From an uncultured Opitutia bacterium (lineage in GTDB: Bacteria > Verrucomicrobiota > Verrucomicrobiia > Opitutales > UBA953): a DNA stretch of 18,947 nt. The notes beneath the pieces were generated by a model. It had not been told where the DNA came from. It was given only the letters and a program-made list of their open reading frames with translations, and ran no database searches. Positions 6,864 through 16,962 of the stretch are shown here, one piece after another. The stretch spans positions 1-18,947 of the forward strand of contig CAIXQT010000005.1 in the NCBI GenBank assembly GCA_903921665.1, in the 5' to 3' direction. Position 1 is the stretch's first letter. Each line of letters begins with the position of its first letter. A program made the translations under genes and the position numbers.

Positions 6864-9800
6864 ATGACGACCCCGCAAGATGCTCCCGGCGAGTTCTGGT
6901 GCCATATCCTGAGCGACCAGACGGGTGACCGATCCGAAGCAGACGCATGGGCCACCTGGCTGGCCAAGGAAATCGGCAGCTACCCCATACCGGCCAAGCT
7001 AGCTGGACGCGTCAACTTGCGAGGAGAAACAATCCCCTCCGGACATCTGACGGTCTGCGTCACAGGCTCCGCCGCGACCCCCGACGCGATGATCACGGAA
7101 GAAATCGCCGAAAAGCTCGGACGCAGCCTGAACCTCGTGGTACTCTGCTCGCCTCGGGCTTGCCGGTCGCCGCTGGTCGACCAGGTCGTCCGAACCTACA
7201 AGATGTCAGGTCGTTCGAATCGCCTGTTGGCCGCGATCATCTCAGGCATCCCGCACGCTCGCGCCGACCTGGCGGAGCAAGAATGCTTCCCCGCCGCCAC
7301 CCGCTTCAATGTGGACGCCGAGGGTGAATTGCTCGCCACGCCAGCGGAGCCGATTGCCGCCGATTTCCGGACGGCTGATGGCGGCGACGGGTGGACCGAT
7401 CCTTCGGCCTACCTTGACGCGCTGATTGAAGCGGACGTCGACACCGACGAAGCGGAGGCCCTCGCCAAGGCCTACGCGGCGAGACTTCAGCTGATGAAGC
7501 TGAAGATCATCGCCGGCATCCTCGGGGTGAGCCTCGGAGAGCTCACGGAAAGAGACGTCGCGCATCAAAGGCAGCTGAGAATCCAGAGCCGCAATCAGAC
7601 GCTGGTGCGCGGCGGGCTCTTCGGCCTGCTGGCGGTCGTCGGGATCTGGGCGGGAGTGCTCGCCTGGCGAAGCTACGACGAGGCCCAGACCGCGAAGCAA
7701 CGGACGCTGCTGAACCGCCGGGATGCCGACGAGCAAGCCAAGGCGATCGAACTGGCGCGCAAGACGGCCGAACAGACCCGGCCGCGCCGCCTGACCGACG
7801 AAGCCATGAAGCTGCTGGAAAGCGGCGGGGCGGACGCCCGCACGTCAGCCCGCGCCAAGCTGCAAGAAGCGGCCGAGCTCGACTCCACTGACGCCCAGTT
7901 CCAATTGGGCAGGCTGCTCTTGTTGGACAAGAATCACGCCGAAGGAGCGAACTGGCTCCGGAAAGCCGTCGCGCGTGACTATTCTCCGGCGATCAACTTC
8001 CTCGCCGAATGCCAAAGGGAAGGACTTTACGGATTCGTGAAGGATCGCGCCGGGGCGAGCCGACTTTTCCTGAAGGCGGCCAACCTGAACAACGGCAACG
8101 CCCAAGCCAGCCTCGCGCAGATGGCCGAAGAAAACGACCCCGACCTCGGAGGCATGGCCACGGCGCTGAAGTGGTACGAACAAGCCGCGGCGAAGAAATC
8201 CGGGGTCGCGCTTTACCGCCTGCATAGCCTCTATGCCGCCGGCGGCAAAGGCATCCAGGCCGACGCCACCAAGGCTAACGGCTACCTGCGAGAGGCAGCT
8301 AACACAGGCTACGCAGAAGCGGCATGGACCCTGGGCACCAAGCTGACCCAAGGAAACGGTATGCCAAAGGACATGGAGGCAGGGGTGAGCCTGATACGCA
8401 AAGTCGCAGCCCAAACCGGCAACCAGCGCCTGGCGGAGATGGCCCAGATCCATCTGGCCATCCTCTACCGGGACGGCCAGATGAAGGTCGCCTCGACCGC
8501 CGACGGCGACCTTGCCGAGGCGATGCGCATGCTGAAAGCCGTCGCGGAAAAAGGCAACGCCGACGCCTGCTTCCAACTTGCGATCACTTACGCCGACGGT
8601 CGCCGTCCGGTGGCCGACGAAGCCTCCTCGCTCTCCTGGCATCGCAAGGCCGCCGACCTAGGGCACGCCGAGAGCCGCCTGTTCATGGGCCGCAAGCTCC
8701 TGAACGACCTGAAAGAGAACCTCGGCCTGCAAGAGGCCACGCGCTGGCTTAACGCCCGCGAAGGGCTGTCGACGCCCGACGCTCCTTATCCGAACCTTTT
8801 CCTCGATCCGGAACATGGGTACGCCACGGCGGCCAAGGACTACCGCGACGCCGTATCCTGGCTGAAGGAAGCCCGTCCGGGTCAGCGCAACCAGTCGCCG
8901 GCGTACAAGGTTTTCCTCGCCGAACTCTACCTGACCGAAGACTTTCATCCGGACGACCGTTTCAACGACGCCTTCGCCTTGCTGACAGAGGCCAAGGCCA
9001 TGAAAGACGCCCTAGCCGAGGCGATGCTTTCGACGATCTACGAGAAGGGCCACCCACCCCAAGTCCAAGCGGACCCGGCGAAGGCCGCGGAGATGCGCCG
9101 GACCTCTCTGGCCACCGGCAAGCCTGGCCCGCGGGCCTACTTCGAACGCAAGGACCGGATCGCCAACGCCCGTCGCACCTTCTCGGACGAATACGTCAAG
9201 ACGCTCCAGTCGGCAGCCGGCCGAGGCGAAGCCCAAGCCCAGACCGAACTCGGCCTGCACTATCTCCACTTCGCGCCCTTCCAGGATACGCCCCTGCCTC
9301 TCGACTTCACCAAGGCGGCCCAGCAGCTCGTCCCCGGAGCCCTGAACTCCGACTCGCTCGCCCTGATGGGACTGGGGCTCACCTATCGCCAGACCAAAGA
9401 CCTGCCTAACCGCTTCAAGCTCCACCTGAAGGCGGCGCAGAACGGCGACGAGCCCCTTGCCCACCTCTGGACCGGCGTCGCGCTCGAGCAGGGCCTCGGC
9501 ACGGCGATCGACCTGATCGAAGCTTACAAATGGTATCTCATCGCCTTTAAATACGGCCAGGATGGCAGCTCGGCCGCCAAGAGGCGCGCCGAGTCGAAGA
9601 TGACCGCCGACCAGCAGGTCGAAGCCCGGCGAAGGGCGGACGACTATAAGCCAATCAAGCCGCCTCGGACGGAAATCGTCGTCGAGCCGAACGTCGACAA
9701 ACCGAACCGCCCACCAATGGAAGAGGTGAAGCCTACGCCGAACGCAAAGAAAACGGACAAGTCCGAACCCATCAGTCCCGCGATCATGGCCAAGCCTTTG

Positions 9801-10250
9801 CGCGTCCTGATCGACGACGCGGAGCGCATCCTGTCGGTCAACAAAGCCGAACCGCTCGAACTGGAAAAGGCGCTGCTATACGCCCAGGCCGCTGTGGCCA
9901 AGAGCCGCAACAACACCCAGGCGATGGATGCGGCCGCGAGGGCTGCCGGACGCAAGAAAGAGTACGAAACCGCGCAGAAATGGCTGCTGACGATGGCCAA
10001 CCAGAAGCTCAGCAACTCCACGAACCCGAACCTGAACCGAATCGCCATGGCCTACCTCGCCAACAACTGCGAGAACGGCATCGGCACCCCGGTCGACAAG
10101 GTCGAGGCTTTCAAATGGCGAGTCCTGGAACTCAAGGCGTTGAACCTGAGCACCCATCAGCAACTAGAACGGCTCGAAAGCAAGATGACCCCGGGCGAAG
10201 TCGAGGAAGCACGTAGGCGAGCGAGGGCATTCCGCCCGACCGGCTACTGA
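6864..10250 (+). CDS. Degenerate TIR - transmembrane - Sel1-repeat protein (paralogue)
   Basis: The 1128-residue product has the same order of parts as the preceding gene and aligns with it through the N-terminal 270 residues. Shared landmarks are WATWLAKEIGSYPIPAKLAG (29-48), NLRGETIP, LVVLCSPRA (91-99), GDGWTDPSAY and IIAGILGVSLGEL. The TIR signature is eroded: FVSYRHAD is replaced by HILSDQTG (14-21), the FRDEEELP loop is gone, and the residue matching Glu109 of the paralogue is Val108 (LVDQVV). It is therefore probably a non-catalytic pseudo-TIR. A transmembrane helix lies at about 247-268 behind basic residues. Sel1 repeats run from about 320 to 925. A Pro/Lys-rich linker (930-970) separates a further helical module (970-1128). 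The ATG is 17 bases behind the paralogue's stop with no clear Shine-Dalgarno, so one operon is likely. The stop lies 7 bases from the convergent peroxidase gene. Confidence 0.85.
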   Translation: MTTPQDAPGEFWCHILSDQTGDRSEADAWATWLAKEIGSYPIPAKLAGRVNLRGETIPSGHLTVCVTGSAATPDAMITEEIAEKLGRSLNLVVLCSPRACRSPLVDQVVRTYKMSGRSNRLLAAIISGIPHARADLAEQECFPAATRFNVDAEGELLATPAEPIAADFRTADGGDGWTDPSAYLDALIEADVDTDEAEALAKAYAARLQLMKLKIIAGILGVSLGELTERDVAHQRQLRIQSRNQTLVRGGLFGLLAVVGIWAGVLAWRSYDEAQTAKQRTLLNRRDADEQAKAIELARKTAEQTRPRRLTDEAMKLLESGGADARTSARAKLQEAAELDSTDAQFQLGRLLLLDKNHAEGANWLRKAVARDYSPAINFLAECQREGLYGFVKDRAGASRLFLKAANLNNGNAQASLAQMAEENDPDLGGMATALKWYEQAAAKKSGVALYRLHSLYAAGGKGIQADATKANGYLREAANTGYAEAAWTLGTKLTQGNGMPKDMEAGVSLIRKVAAQTGNQRLAEMAQIHLAILYRDGQMKVASTADGDLAEAMRMLKAVAEKGNADACFQLAITYADGRRPVADEASSLSWHRKAADLGHAESRLFMGRKLLNDLKENLGLQEATRWLNAREGLSTPDAPYPNLFLDPEHGYATAAKDYRDAVSWLKEARPGQRNQSPAYKVFLAELYLTEDFHPDDRFNDAFALLTEAKAMKDALAEAMLSTIYEKGHPPQVQADPAKAAEMRRTSLATGKPGPRAYFERKDRIANARRTFSDEYVKTLQSAAGRGEAQAQTELGLHYLHFAPFQDTPLPLDFTKAAQQLVPGALNSDSLALMGLGLTYRQTKDLPNRFKLHLKAAQNGDEPLAHLWTGVALEQGLGTAIDLIEAYKWYLIAFKYGQDGSSAAKRRAESKMTADQQVEARRRADDYKPIKPPRTEIVVEPNVDKPNRPPMEEVKPTPNAKKTDKSEPISPAIMAKPLRVLIDDAERILSVNKAEPLELEKALLYAQAAVAKSRNNTQAMDAAARAAGRKKEYETAQKWLLTMANQKLSNSTNPNLNRIAMAYLANNCENGIGTPVDKVEAFKWRVLELKALNLSTHQQLERLESKMTPGEVEEARRRARAFRPTGY

Positions 10251-10257
10251 GCCTAGG

Positions 10258-10803
10258 CTACCGAAGGGCCTTCTCGATGGCCTGCTCGAGCTCTTCGGAG
10301 TCGGGTTCGACGTCAGAACCGAAACGGGCGAGCAGCTTACCGTCCGCGCCGATGAGGAACTTGTTGAAATTCCAACCCACAGGGCCGGGATGGCCGGCGT
10401 CCTTGCCGGTGAGCTTTTCGAAGAGCGGGTGCGCATCGTTGCCCTTGATCGCCACCTTGGCGTACATCGGGAAGGTCACCTTGAAGTTCGTCTTGCAGAA
10501 CTTCTTGATCTCCTTTTCCGAAGCCGGCTCCTGCCCGCCGAAGTCATTGCAAGGGAAGCCGACGACGACGAGGCCCTTGGCCTTGAAGTTGTCATAGAGC
10601 GACTGGAGGCCGGCGTACTGACGGGTGTAGCCGCATTGGCTGGCGACATTGACCACCAGCCAAGCCTTGCCGCCTTTGACGGCGCCGAGCGTGGTCACCT
10701 TGCCGTCGATGTCCTTCACCGGAACGCCGAGCAATCCGGGGGCTTTGTCTTCGGCATGCAAAGAAGTCATGAGAACCGTGAGGGCCAAGGCGAGGAATCG
10801 CAT
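10258..10803 (-). CDS. Exported Cys-type glutathione peroxidase (probably thioredoxin-dependent)
   Basis: A protein of 181 residues with a signal peptide (about 1-17, ending LHA) and the glutathione peroxidase fold. The peroxidatic residue is Cys57 in NVASQCGYTRQY, not selenocysteine. Gln91 in FGGQEP and Trp144-Asn145 in WNFNKFLI complete the Cys-Gln-Trp-Asn catalytic set. Cys85 (FPCNDF) and Cys103 (KKFCKTNF) sit 28 and 46 residues after Cys57. This is the spacing of plant and yeast thioredoxin-dependent peroxidases, in which the third Cys resolves the sulfenic acid. It should reduce H2O2 or organic hydroperoxides in the periplasm. It is the last gene of a same-strand run behind clpC and ends 7 bases from the convergent TIR-Sel1 gene, with no clear terminator between them. 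Confidence 0.92.
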   Translation of the reverse strand: MRFLALALTVLMTSLHAEDKAPGLLGVPVKDIDGKVTTLGAVKGGKAWLVVNVASQCGYTRQYAGLQSLYDNFKAKGLVVVGFPCNDFGGQEPASEKEIKKFCKTNFKVTFPMYAKVAIKGNDAHPLFEKLTGKDAGHPGPVGWNFNKFLIGADGKLLARFGSDVEPDSEELEQAIEKALR

Positions 10804-10848
10804 GAGGGAATCTTAGCCTTGGCCGGCCCGGTGGCAAGCGGGCGCGGA

Positions 10849-11253
10849 CTATTCGTCATCCGGATTCTTGGCCCAGACCGCCGCCAAAACGGCCCGGAAG
10901 GCGTCCCCATCGACCAAGGTGTCCGGCCGGTCGATGATTTCGATGCAATCGGCGTTGTCCCAATACTCGCCCTCCTTTTTCACGTTCCAGAAAGCTAAGG
11001 CCAGGGCCTGCCAGAGTTCGAACCCCTGTAGCTTGCCGCGAGGCATCCAGGCGACGGCGACGGTCACCTCTTCCGTCCAATCCGACTCTTCCCAGAGGAC
11101 GTCGAACTTGCCGCATTCGCTCGGCCCGAGGAACTGCGTAACGAACTCCGTATGCTGCGGACCAGCGTCGAGATAATAACGGCAGGCCACTTCGCGTTCG
11201 GCCGGCTCGAGATCGTCGCCGCCGTCGTCATGATAGGTGAAAGGCTCAGCCAT
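10849..11253 (-). CDS. Acidic protein of unknown function
   Basis: I do not recognise this 134-residue protein. It is strongly acidic, with about 30 Asp/Glu against 10 Lys/Arg, and has seven Trp. The order is an acidic N-terminal stretch (HDDGGDDLEPAEREVA), a likely beta-rich middle with LWEESDWTEEVTVAVAWMPR, helical segments around ELWQALALAFWNVKKEGEYW, and an acidic tail ending PDDE. No signal peptide, membrane segment, repeat or metal-binding Cys cluster is seen; three scattered Cys are present. It is likely a soluble cytoplasmic protein. It lies 35 bases behind the DUF423 gene and 45 bases before the peroxidase gene on the same strand, so it probably belongs to the clpC transcription unit. 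Codon use and composition match its neighbours, supporting a real gene. Confidence 0.75.
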   Translation of the reverse strand: MAEPFTYHDDGGDDLEPAEREVACRYYLDAGPQHTEFVTQFLGPSECGKFDVLWEESDWTEEVTVAVAWMPRGKLQGFELWQALALAFWNVKKEGEYWDNADCIEIIDRPDTLVDGDAFRAVLAAVWAKNPDDE

Positions 11254-11288
11254 ACCCCAAGGTCAGAGGCGGCCGTCGCTTCGGCAAG

Positions 11289-11636
11289 TCAGGATTCCTT
11301 GCGGGAAGTCCAAGCCAGTACCAACCATCCTGCGATCAGGAGCGAACCGCCGATGGGAGTGATGGCGCCAAACCAACGCGGAGCACCCAAGGCCATCGCG
11401 TAAAGCGTACCGGCGAAAATCGCCGACCCCAGGGCCCAAAGGCGCGCCGGCAAAGCGGAGCGGGCGGCGATGGCACCTATGGCCACGGCGTGCGTCAGCA
11501 GATAGAAGGTGGCCGTCTGCCACCAGCCCGCGGCTTCCGGGATGAGCGCGAGGCGGTCCTTCAGGGCGTGAGCACCGAAGGCCCCCAGCGCGATCGCAAT
11601 CGCGCCCAGAAGGCCTGCGGTGACCAGGCGGTTCAT
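11289..11636 (-). CDS. DUF423 family inner-membrane protein (YgdD-like)
   Basis: A 115-residue protein with four predicted membrane helices at about 4-23, 41-58, 66-86 and 91-110, the usual size and layout of DUF423. Family motifs are visible: GAFGAHALK (18-26) at the end of the first helix, TATFYLLTHA (41-50) in the second, FAGTLYAMAL (74-83) in the third and ITPIGG (92-97) entering the fourth. The biochemical function of the family is not established. The ATG lies 3 bases beyond the clpC stop, so translation is probably coupled to clpC. Confidence 0.9.
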   Translation of the reverse strand: MNRLVTAGLLGAIAIALGAFGAHALKDRLALIPEAAGWWQTATFYLLTHAVAIGAIAARSALPARLWALGSAIFAGTLYAMALGAPRWFGAITPIGGSLLIAGWLVLAWTSRKES

Positions 11637-11639
11637 CGC

Positions 11640-14192
<2,553 letters not shown>

Positions 14193-14347
14193 GGAAAGTG
14201 GGTTTGGGCGAAACGCCCGTATGGGGTTGTTAGCAGGGACTATGCCCGAACTGCGGGTAGGTTCAAGCGTTCCCCCGAAGTTGGTAATAACCCTGCCTTT
14301 TGCCTTTGCCAGCAACGGGGCACGCCTGTTTCTTAAACCGCAAAACC
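14193..14347. promoter_or_regulatory. Divergent clpC / nrnA intergenic region
   Basis: This gap of 155 bases must hold the promoters for clpC (minus) and nrnA (plus). For clpC a weak pair is visible on the minus strand: TTGAAC (14261-14266) and CATAGT (14239-14244) with a 16-base spacer, each matching the consensus at four of six positions. A small inverted repeat GGGCG-AAA-CGCCC (14206-14218) lies in the presumed clpC leader, 13 bases before the ATG. No CIRCE element (TTAGCACTC-N9-GAGTGCTAA) and no heptameric CtsR-type direct repeat is recognisable. No convincing plus-strand promoter was found for nrnA. Confidence 0.3.
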
Positions 14348-15349
14348 ATGGGTATCAGCATGCAAGCGGCGGGCGAGGCCCTCCGAGACCTCGTCAAGGG
14401 TCTCAAAGGGCAGAAAGTAGCCGTATTAGGCCATATGCGCCCCGACGGGGACTGCATCGGATCGCAGACCGCCCTCTGCCGCATGCTCCTGGCCGAAGGC
14501 ATCGACGCGCTCTGCGTGAACCGCGATCGCATCCCCCCGAACCTCGTCCCTTACGCCGAAGGCGTGACGTTCGTCAAAGGCGCCGATTATGACGCGACCG
14601 ACCGCGTCGCCGTCACGGTCGACTGTGCCGATGCGTCCCGCGTAGGGACGGAACTGCTCGCCAAGTTCCCGGCCGGCATCCTGGCCAACATCGACCACCA
14701 CGCCTCGAACCCCGACTACGCCCAGACGAACATCGTCGTCCGCGAAGCGGCCGCCACCTGCCACATCCTCGCCGCCGGCGCCCTCGCCCAAGGCCTGGCC
14801 GTCGACACCGTCACCGCCAAGGCCCTGCACCTCGGCATCCTGACCGATACCGGCCGCTTCTGCTACCGCAGCACCACCGCCGACGTCTTCGCGATCATCG
14901 CCGAACTCGTGAAGCGCGGCGCAGACCCCGCCGAGGCCAACTACCGCGTCTTCGAACAGGAGAGCCGCGGGAAGCTGGAGCTCACCAAACGCTTCCTCAA
15001 CACAATCGCGTTCCACGAGGACGGCAAGATCTGCTCGGGCGAGCTCACCCAAGCCGACTACGTCGCGACCGGCACCTCGAAGGAAGATAAGGAAGGCCTC
15101 GTCGAATTCCCCCGTTCCGTCGAAGGCGTCGAGATCGCCGTGCTCATGGAAGAAGGCGCCGACGGCATCCGCGGCAGCCTGCGTGGACGTGACCCGAAAC
15201 TCCGTCTCGACCTCTGCGCCGGCAAGCTCAACGGCGGCGGCCACATGCTCGCGGCCGGCTTCAACATGCAGGGCTGCCGCCTGCCGCAGGACCGCGCCAA
15301 GATCCTCGGGATCGTCATCGCGCACTATCGCGAATACTCGGCGAAATGA
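14348..15349 (+). CDS. nrnA: DHH-family oligoribonuclease / pAp phosphatase NrnA
   Basis: The 333-residue product carries the DHH-DHHA1 architecture of NrnA, which degrades very short RNAs and dinucleotides and dephosphorylates 3',5'-pAp. Motif I is GHMRPDGDCIGS (28-39), motif II is the Asp in TVDCAD (90-95), motif III is NIDHHAS (114-120), and motif IV is the Asp of ILTDTGRF (164-171). These hold the metal-binding Asp and His residues. The C-terminal DHHA1 substrate-binding motif NGGGHMLAAGF (295-305) is intact. The ATG at 14348 gives the normal family length; a TTG at 14300 would only add 16 unconserved residues, and ATG 14360 is an alternative. The stop overlaps the truB start (ATGA), so the two are translationally coupled. 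The nrnA-truB-ribF order is common in bacteria, where it often follows infB and rbfA; here clpC diverges upstream instead. Confidence 0.93.
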   Translation: MGISMQAAGEALRDLVKGLKGQKVAVLGHMRPDGDCIGSQTALCRMLLAEGIDALCVNRDRIPPNLVPYAEGVTFVKGADYDATDRVAVTVDCADASRVGTELLAKFPAGILANIDHHASNPDYAQTNIVVREAAATCHILAAGALAQGLAVDTVTAKALHLGILTDTGRFCYRSTTADVFAIIAELVKRGADPAEANYRVFEQESRGKLELTKRFLNTIAFHEDGKICSGELTQADYVATGTSKEDKEGLVEFPRSVEGVEIAVLMEEGADGIRGSLRGRDPKLRLDLCAGKLNGGGHMLAAGFNMQGCRLPQDRAKILGIVIAHYREYSAK

Positions 15350-16065
15350 GCGAGCCCGTCGCCGAACCCGCGGGCGTGCTGCTCGTCGACAAGCCGCAGG
15401 GCATCACCTCGCACGACGTCGTGGACAGCGTGCGACGTCTCTACCGCACGCGCCGCGTCGGCCACGCCGGCACGCTCGACCCGATGGCGACCGGCCTGCT
15501 CATCGTACTCGTCGGCAAGGCCACCAAGGCTTCCGACCAGCTGATGGCCCAAGACAAGGAATACCTCGGAGAAGCCACGCTCGGCGTCGTCACGGACACC
15601 CAAGACGCCGAAGGCGCGACGCTGGAGGCCAATCCCGTTCCCGAAATCACCGAAGCCCAGGTACGCTCGGCGCTCGCGTCCATGCTGGGCGACCAGTTCC
15701 AGGTCCCGCCGATGCATTCGGCCAAGAAGATCGGCGGCCAGAAGCTCTATGACCTCGCGCGCAAAGGCATCGAAGTCGTCCGCGAGCCTCGCGCCATCAG
15801 CATTTCCGAGTTCGAACTGATCACCTGGCAGAGCCCGAAGATCAATTTCCGCGTCCGCTGCACCAAGGGCACCTACGTGCGCACGCTGGCGTTCGACCTC
15901 GGCCGCAAGCTCGGCCCGGGCGCCCATCTCTCGATGCTCCGCCGCACCCGCTCCGGCCAGCTCGACCTTTCCCGCGGCCATACGCTCCCGCAGCTCGGCG
16001 CGATGAACGACGATCAGCTCGTCGCGGCGCTCGTACCCGTGAGCGAAGCCGCGCCCGCCGCATGA
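15346..16065 (+). CDS. truB: tRNA pseudouridine(55) synthase TruB
   Basis: The product has 239 residues and makes pseudouridine 55 in the T loop of tRNAs. The opening GVLLVDKPQGITSHDVVDSV (10-29) and the catalytic motif RVGHAGTLDPMATGLL (37-52), with Asp45 as nucleophile, are clear. KEYLGEATLGVVTDTQDAEG and KGTYVRTLAFDLGRKLGPGA support the catalytic fold. Many TruB proteins reach about 300 residues with a C-terminal PUA-like or second domain. This one stops after the catalytic core (RTRSGQLDLSRGHTL and about 25 more residues), so that extra domain is absent. The start overlaps the nrnA stop and the stop overlaps the ribF start, each by 4 bases (ATGA). Confidence 0.95.
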   Translation: MSEPVAEPAGVLLVDKPQGITSHDVVDSVRRLYRTRRVGHAGTLDPMATGLLIVLVGKATKASDQLMAQDKEYLGEATLGVVTDTQDAEGATLEANPVPEITEAQVRSALASMLGDQFQVPPMHSAKKIGGQKLYDLARKGIEVVREPRAISISEFELITWQSPKINFRVRCTKGTYVRTLAFDLGRKLGPGAHLSMLRRTRSGQLDLSRGHTLPQLGAMNDDQLVAALVPVSEAAPAA

Positions 16066-16961
16066 GCCCGCCCCTCCATCTCGCCATAGGCGCCTTCGAC
16101 GGCGTGCACCTCGGCCATCGCGCCGTCTTGCACTCCGCCCGCGAGGCCGCCCGGGCAGACGGAGGCATCGTCGGCGTGCTCACCTACGACCCGCACCCGA
16201 GCAAGGTCCTGCGACCCGAGTCATCGGTCCCGCTGATCTTCACGCGCGCCCAGAAGGACGAGCGTCTGACCGAAGCCGGTGCGCAACTCATCCATCACGA
16301 GAAGTTCGACCGTAATCACGCCGGCATCGAAGCGGCCGATTTCCCGAAGTGGCTGAAGACGACCTTCCCCCACCTGAAATCGCTGCATGTGGGTTCCAAC
16401 TTCCAATACGGCCGCGGGCGCTCCGGCAACGGCGAGACGCTCATCGCACATGGTGCGGACGAAGGTCTCGGCGTGCGCCTCGTCTCGGCCATCAGCCTGG
16501 GCGACGAGACCGTCAGCAGTTCGCGGATCCGCCAGTACCTCGCCGCCGGTGACCTCGCCCTCGCAAACGCGATGTTACTAAGGCCTTACGAAGCCGAAGG
16601 GGTGATCATCGGCGGACGCCGCCTCGGCCGCACCATCGGCTTCCCGACGGTGAACGTCGCCTGGGAACCAGAACTCAAGCCGGCCTTCGGCGTCTACGCC
16701 GTCGAAGTCATCTTTAAAGGAGAAGCCCTGCCGGCCGTGGCGAACTACGGCCAACGTCCCACCGTAGAAAGTGGCCCGGTCGCCCCCCTGCTCGAAGCGC
16801 ACGTCCTCCGTGGCACGGCGCCGACCACGGGCGATGCCGTCCGCGTACGCTGGGTGCGCCGCCTTCGCGCCGAACAGAAATTCGCCGACCTCGCCGCCCT
16901 GCAGGCGCAGATCGCGAAAGACTCCGCACAGGCCAAGCAGGGGCTGGGGCTGCTAGGCTAG
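16062..16961 (+). CDS. ribF: Bifunctional riboflavin kinase / FAD synthetase RibF
   Basis: A 299-residue cytoplasmic enzyme that phosphorylates riboflavin to FMN and adenylylates FMN to FAD. The N-terminal nucleotidyltransferase half has AIGAFDGVHLGHRAVLHSA (8-26), TYDPHPSKVL, VGSNFQYGRGRSGN and the SSSRIRQYLAAGDLALANAM segment. The C-terminal flavokinase half has GRRLGRTIGFPTVNV, FGVYAVEV and NYGQRPTVE. Length and motif order match the family. It is the last gene of the coupled nrnA-truB-ribF run; its stop is one base from the end of the convergent mpl gene. Its product supplies cofactor to flavoproteins such as the FAD oxidoreductase at 794-2404, though no specific link is shown. Confidence 0.95.
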   Translation: MSPPLHLAIGAFDGVHLGHRAVLHSAREAARADGGIVGVLTYDPHPSKVLRPESSVPLIFTRAQKDERLTEAGAQLIHHEKFDRNHAGIEAADFPKWLKTTFPHLKSLHVGSNFQYGRGRSGNGETLIAHGADEGLGVRLVSAISLGDETVSSSRIRQYLAAGDLALANAMLLRPYEAEGVIIGGRRLGRTIGFPTVNVAWEPELKPAFGVYAVEVIFKGEALPAVANYGQRPTVESGPVAPLLEAHVLRGTAPTTGDAVRVRWVRRLRAEQKFADLAALQAQIAKDSAQAKQGLGLLG

Positions 16962-16962
16962 G

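Noticed and set aside
4150..10250. Recent horizontal transfer of the TIR-Sel1 pair judged by composition
   Set aside because: GC content and codon use look the same as in the flanking housekeeping genes, and no integrase, insertion sequence or tRNA attachment site is present.
10250..10259. Perfect palindrome AGCCTAGGCT between the second TIR-Sel1 gene and the peroxidase gene as a bidirectional terminator
   Set aside because: It has no loop and no adjacent T run on either strand, so it would not form a stable terminator hairpin.
14193..14315. 41-residue N-terminal extension of ClpC
   Set aside because: The added residues are not ClpC-like and cover the divergent promoter region; MDKDKNNNFTPRARK matches the normal start.
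14300..14347. TTG start of NrnA giving 16 more residues
   Set aside because: The extra residues are unconserved in character and ATG 14348 gives the usual family length.
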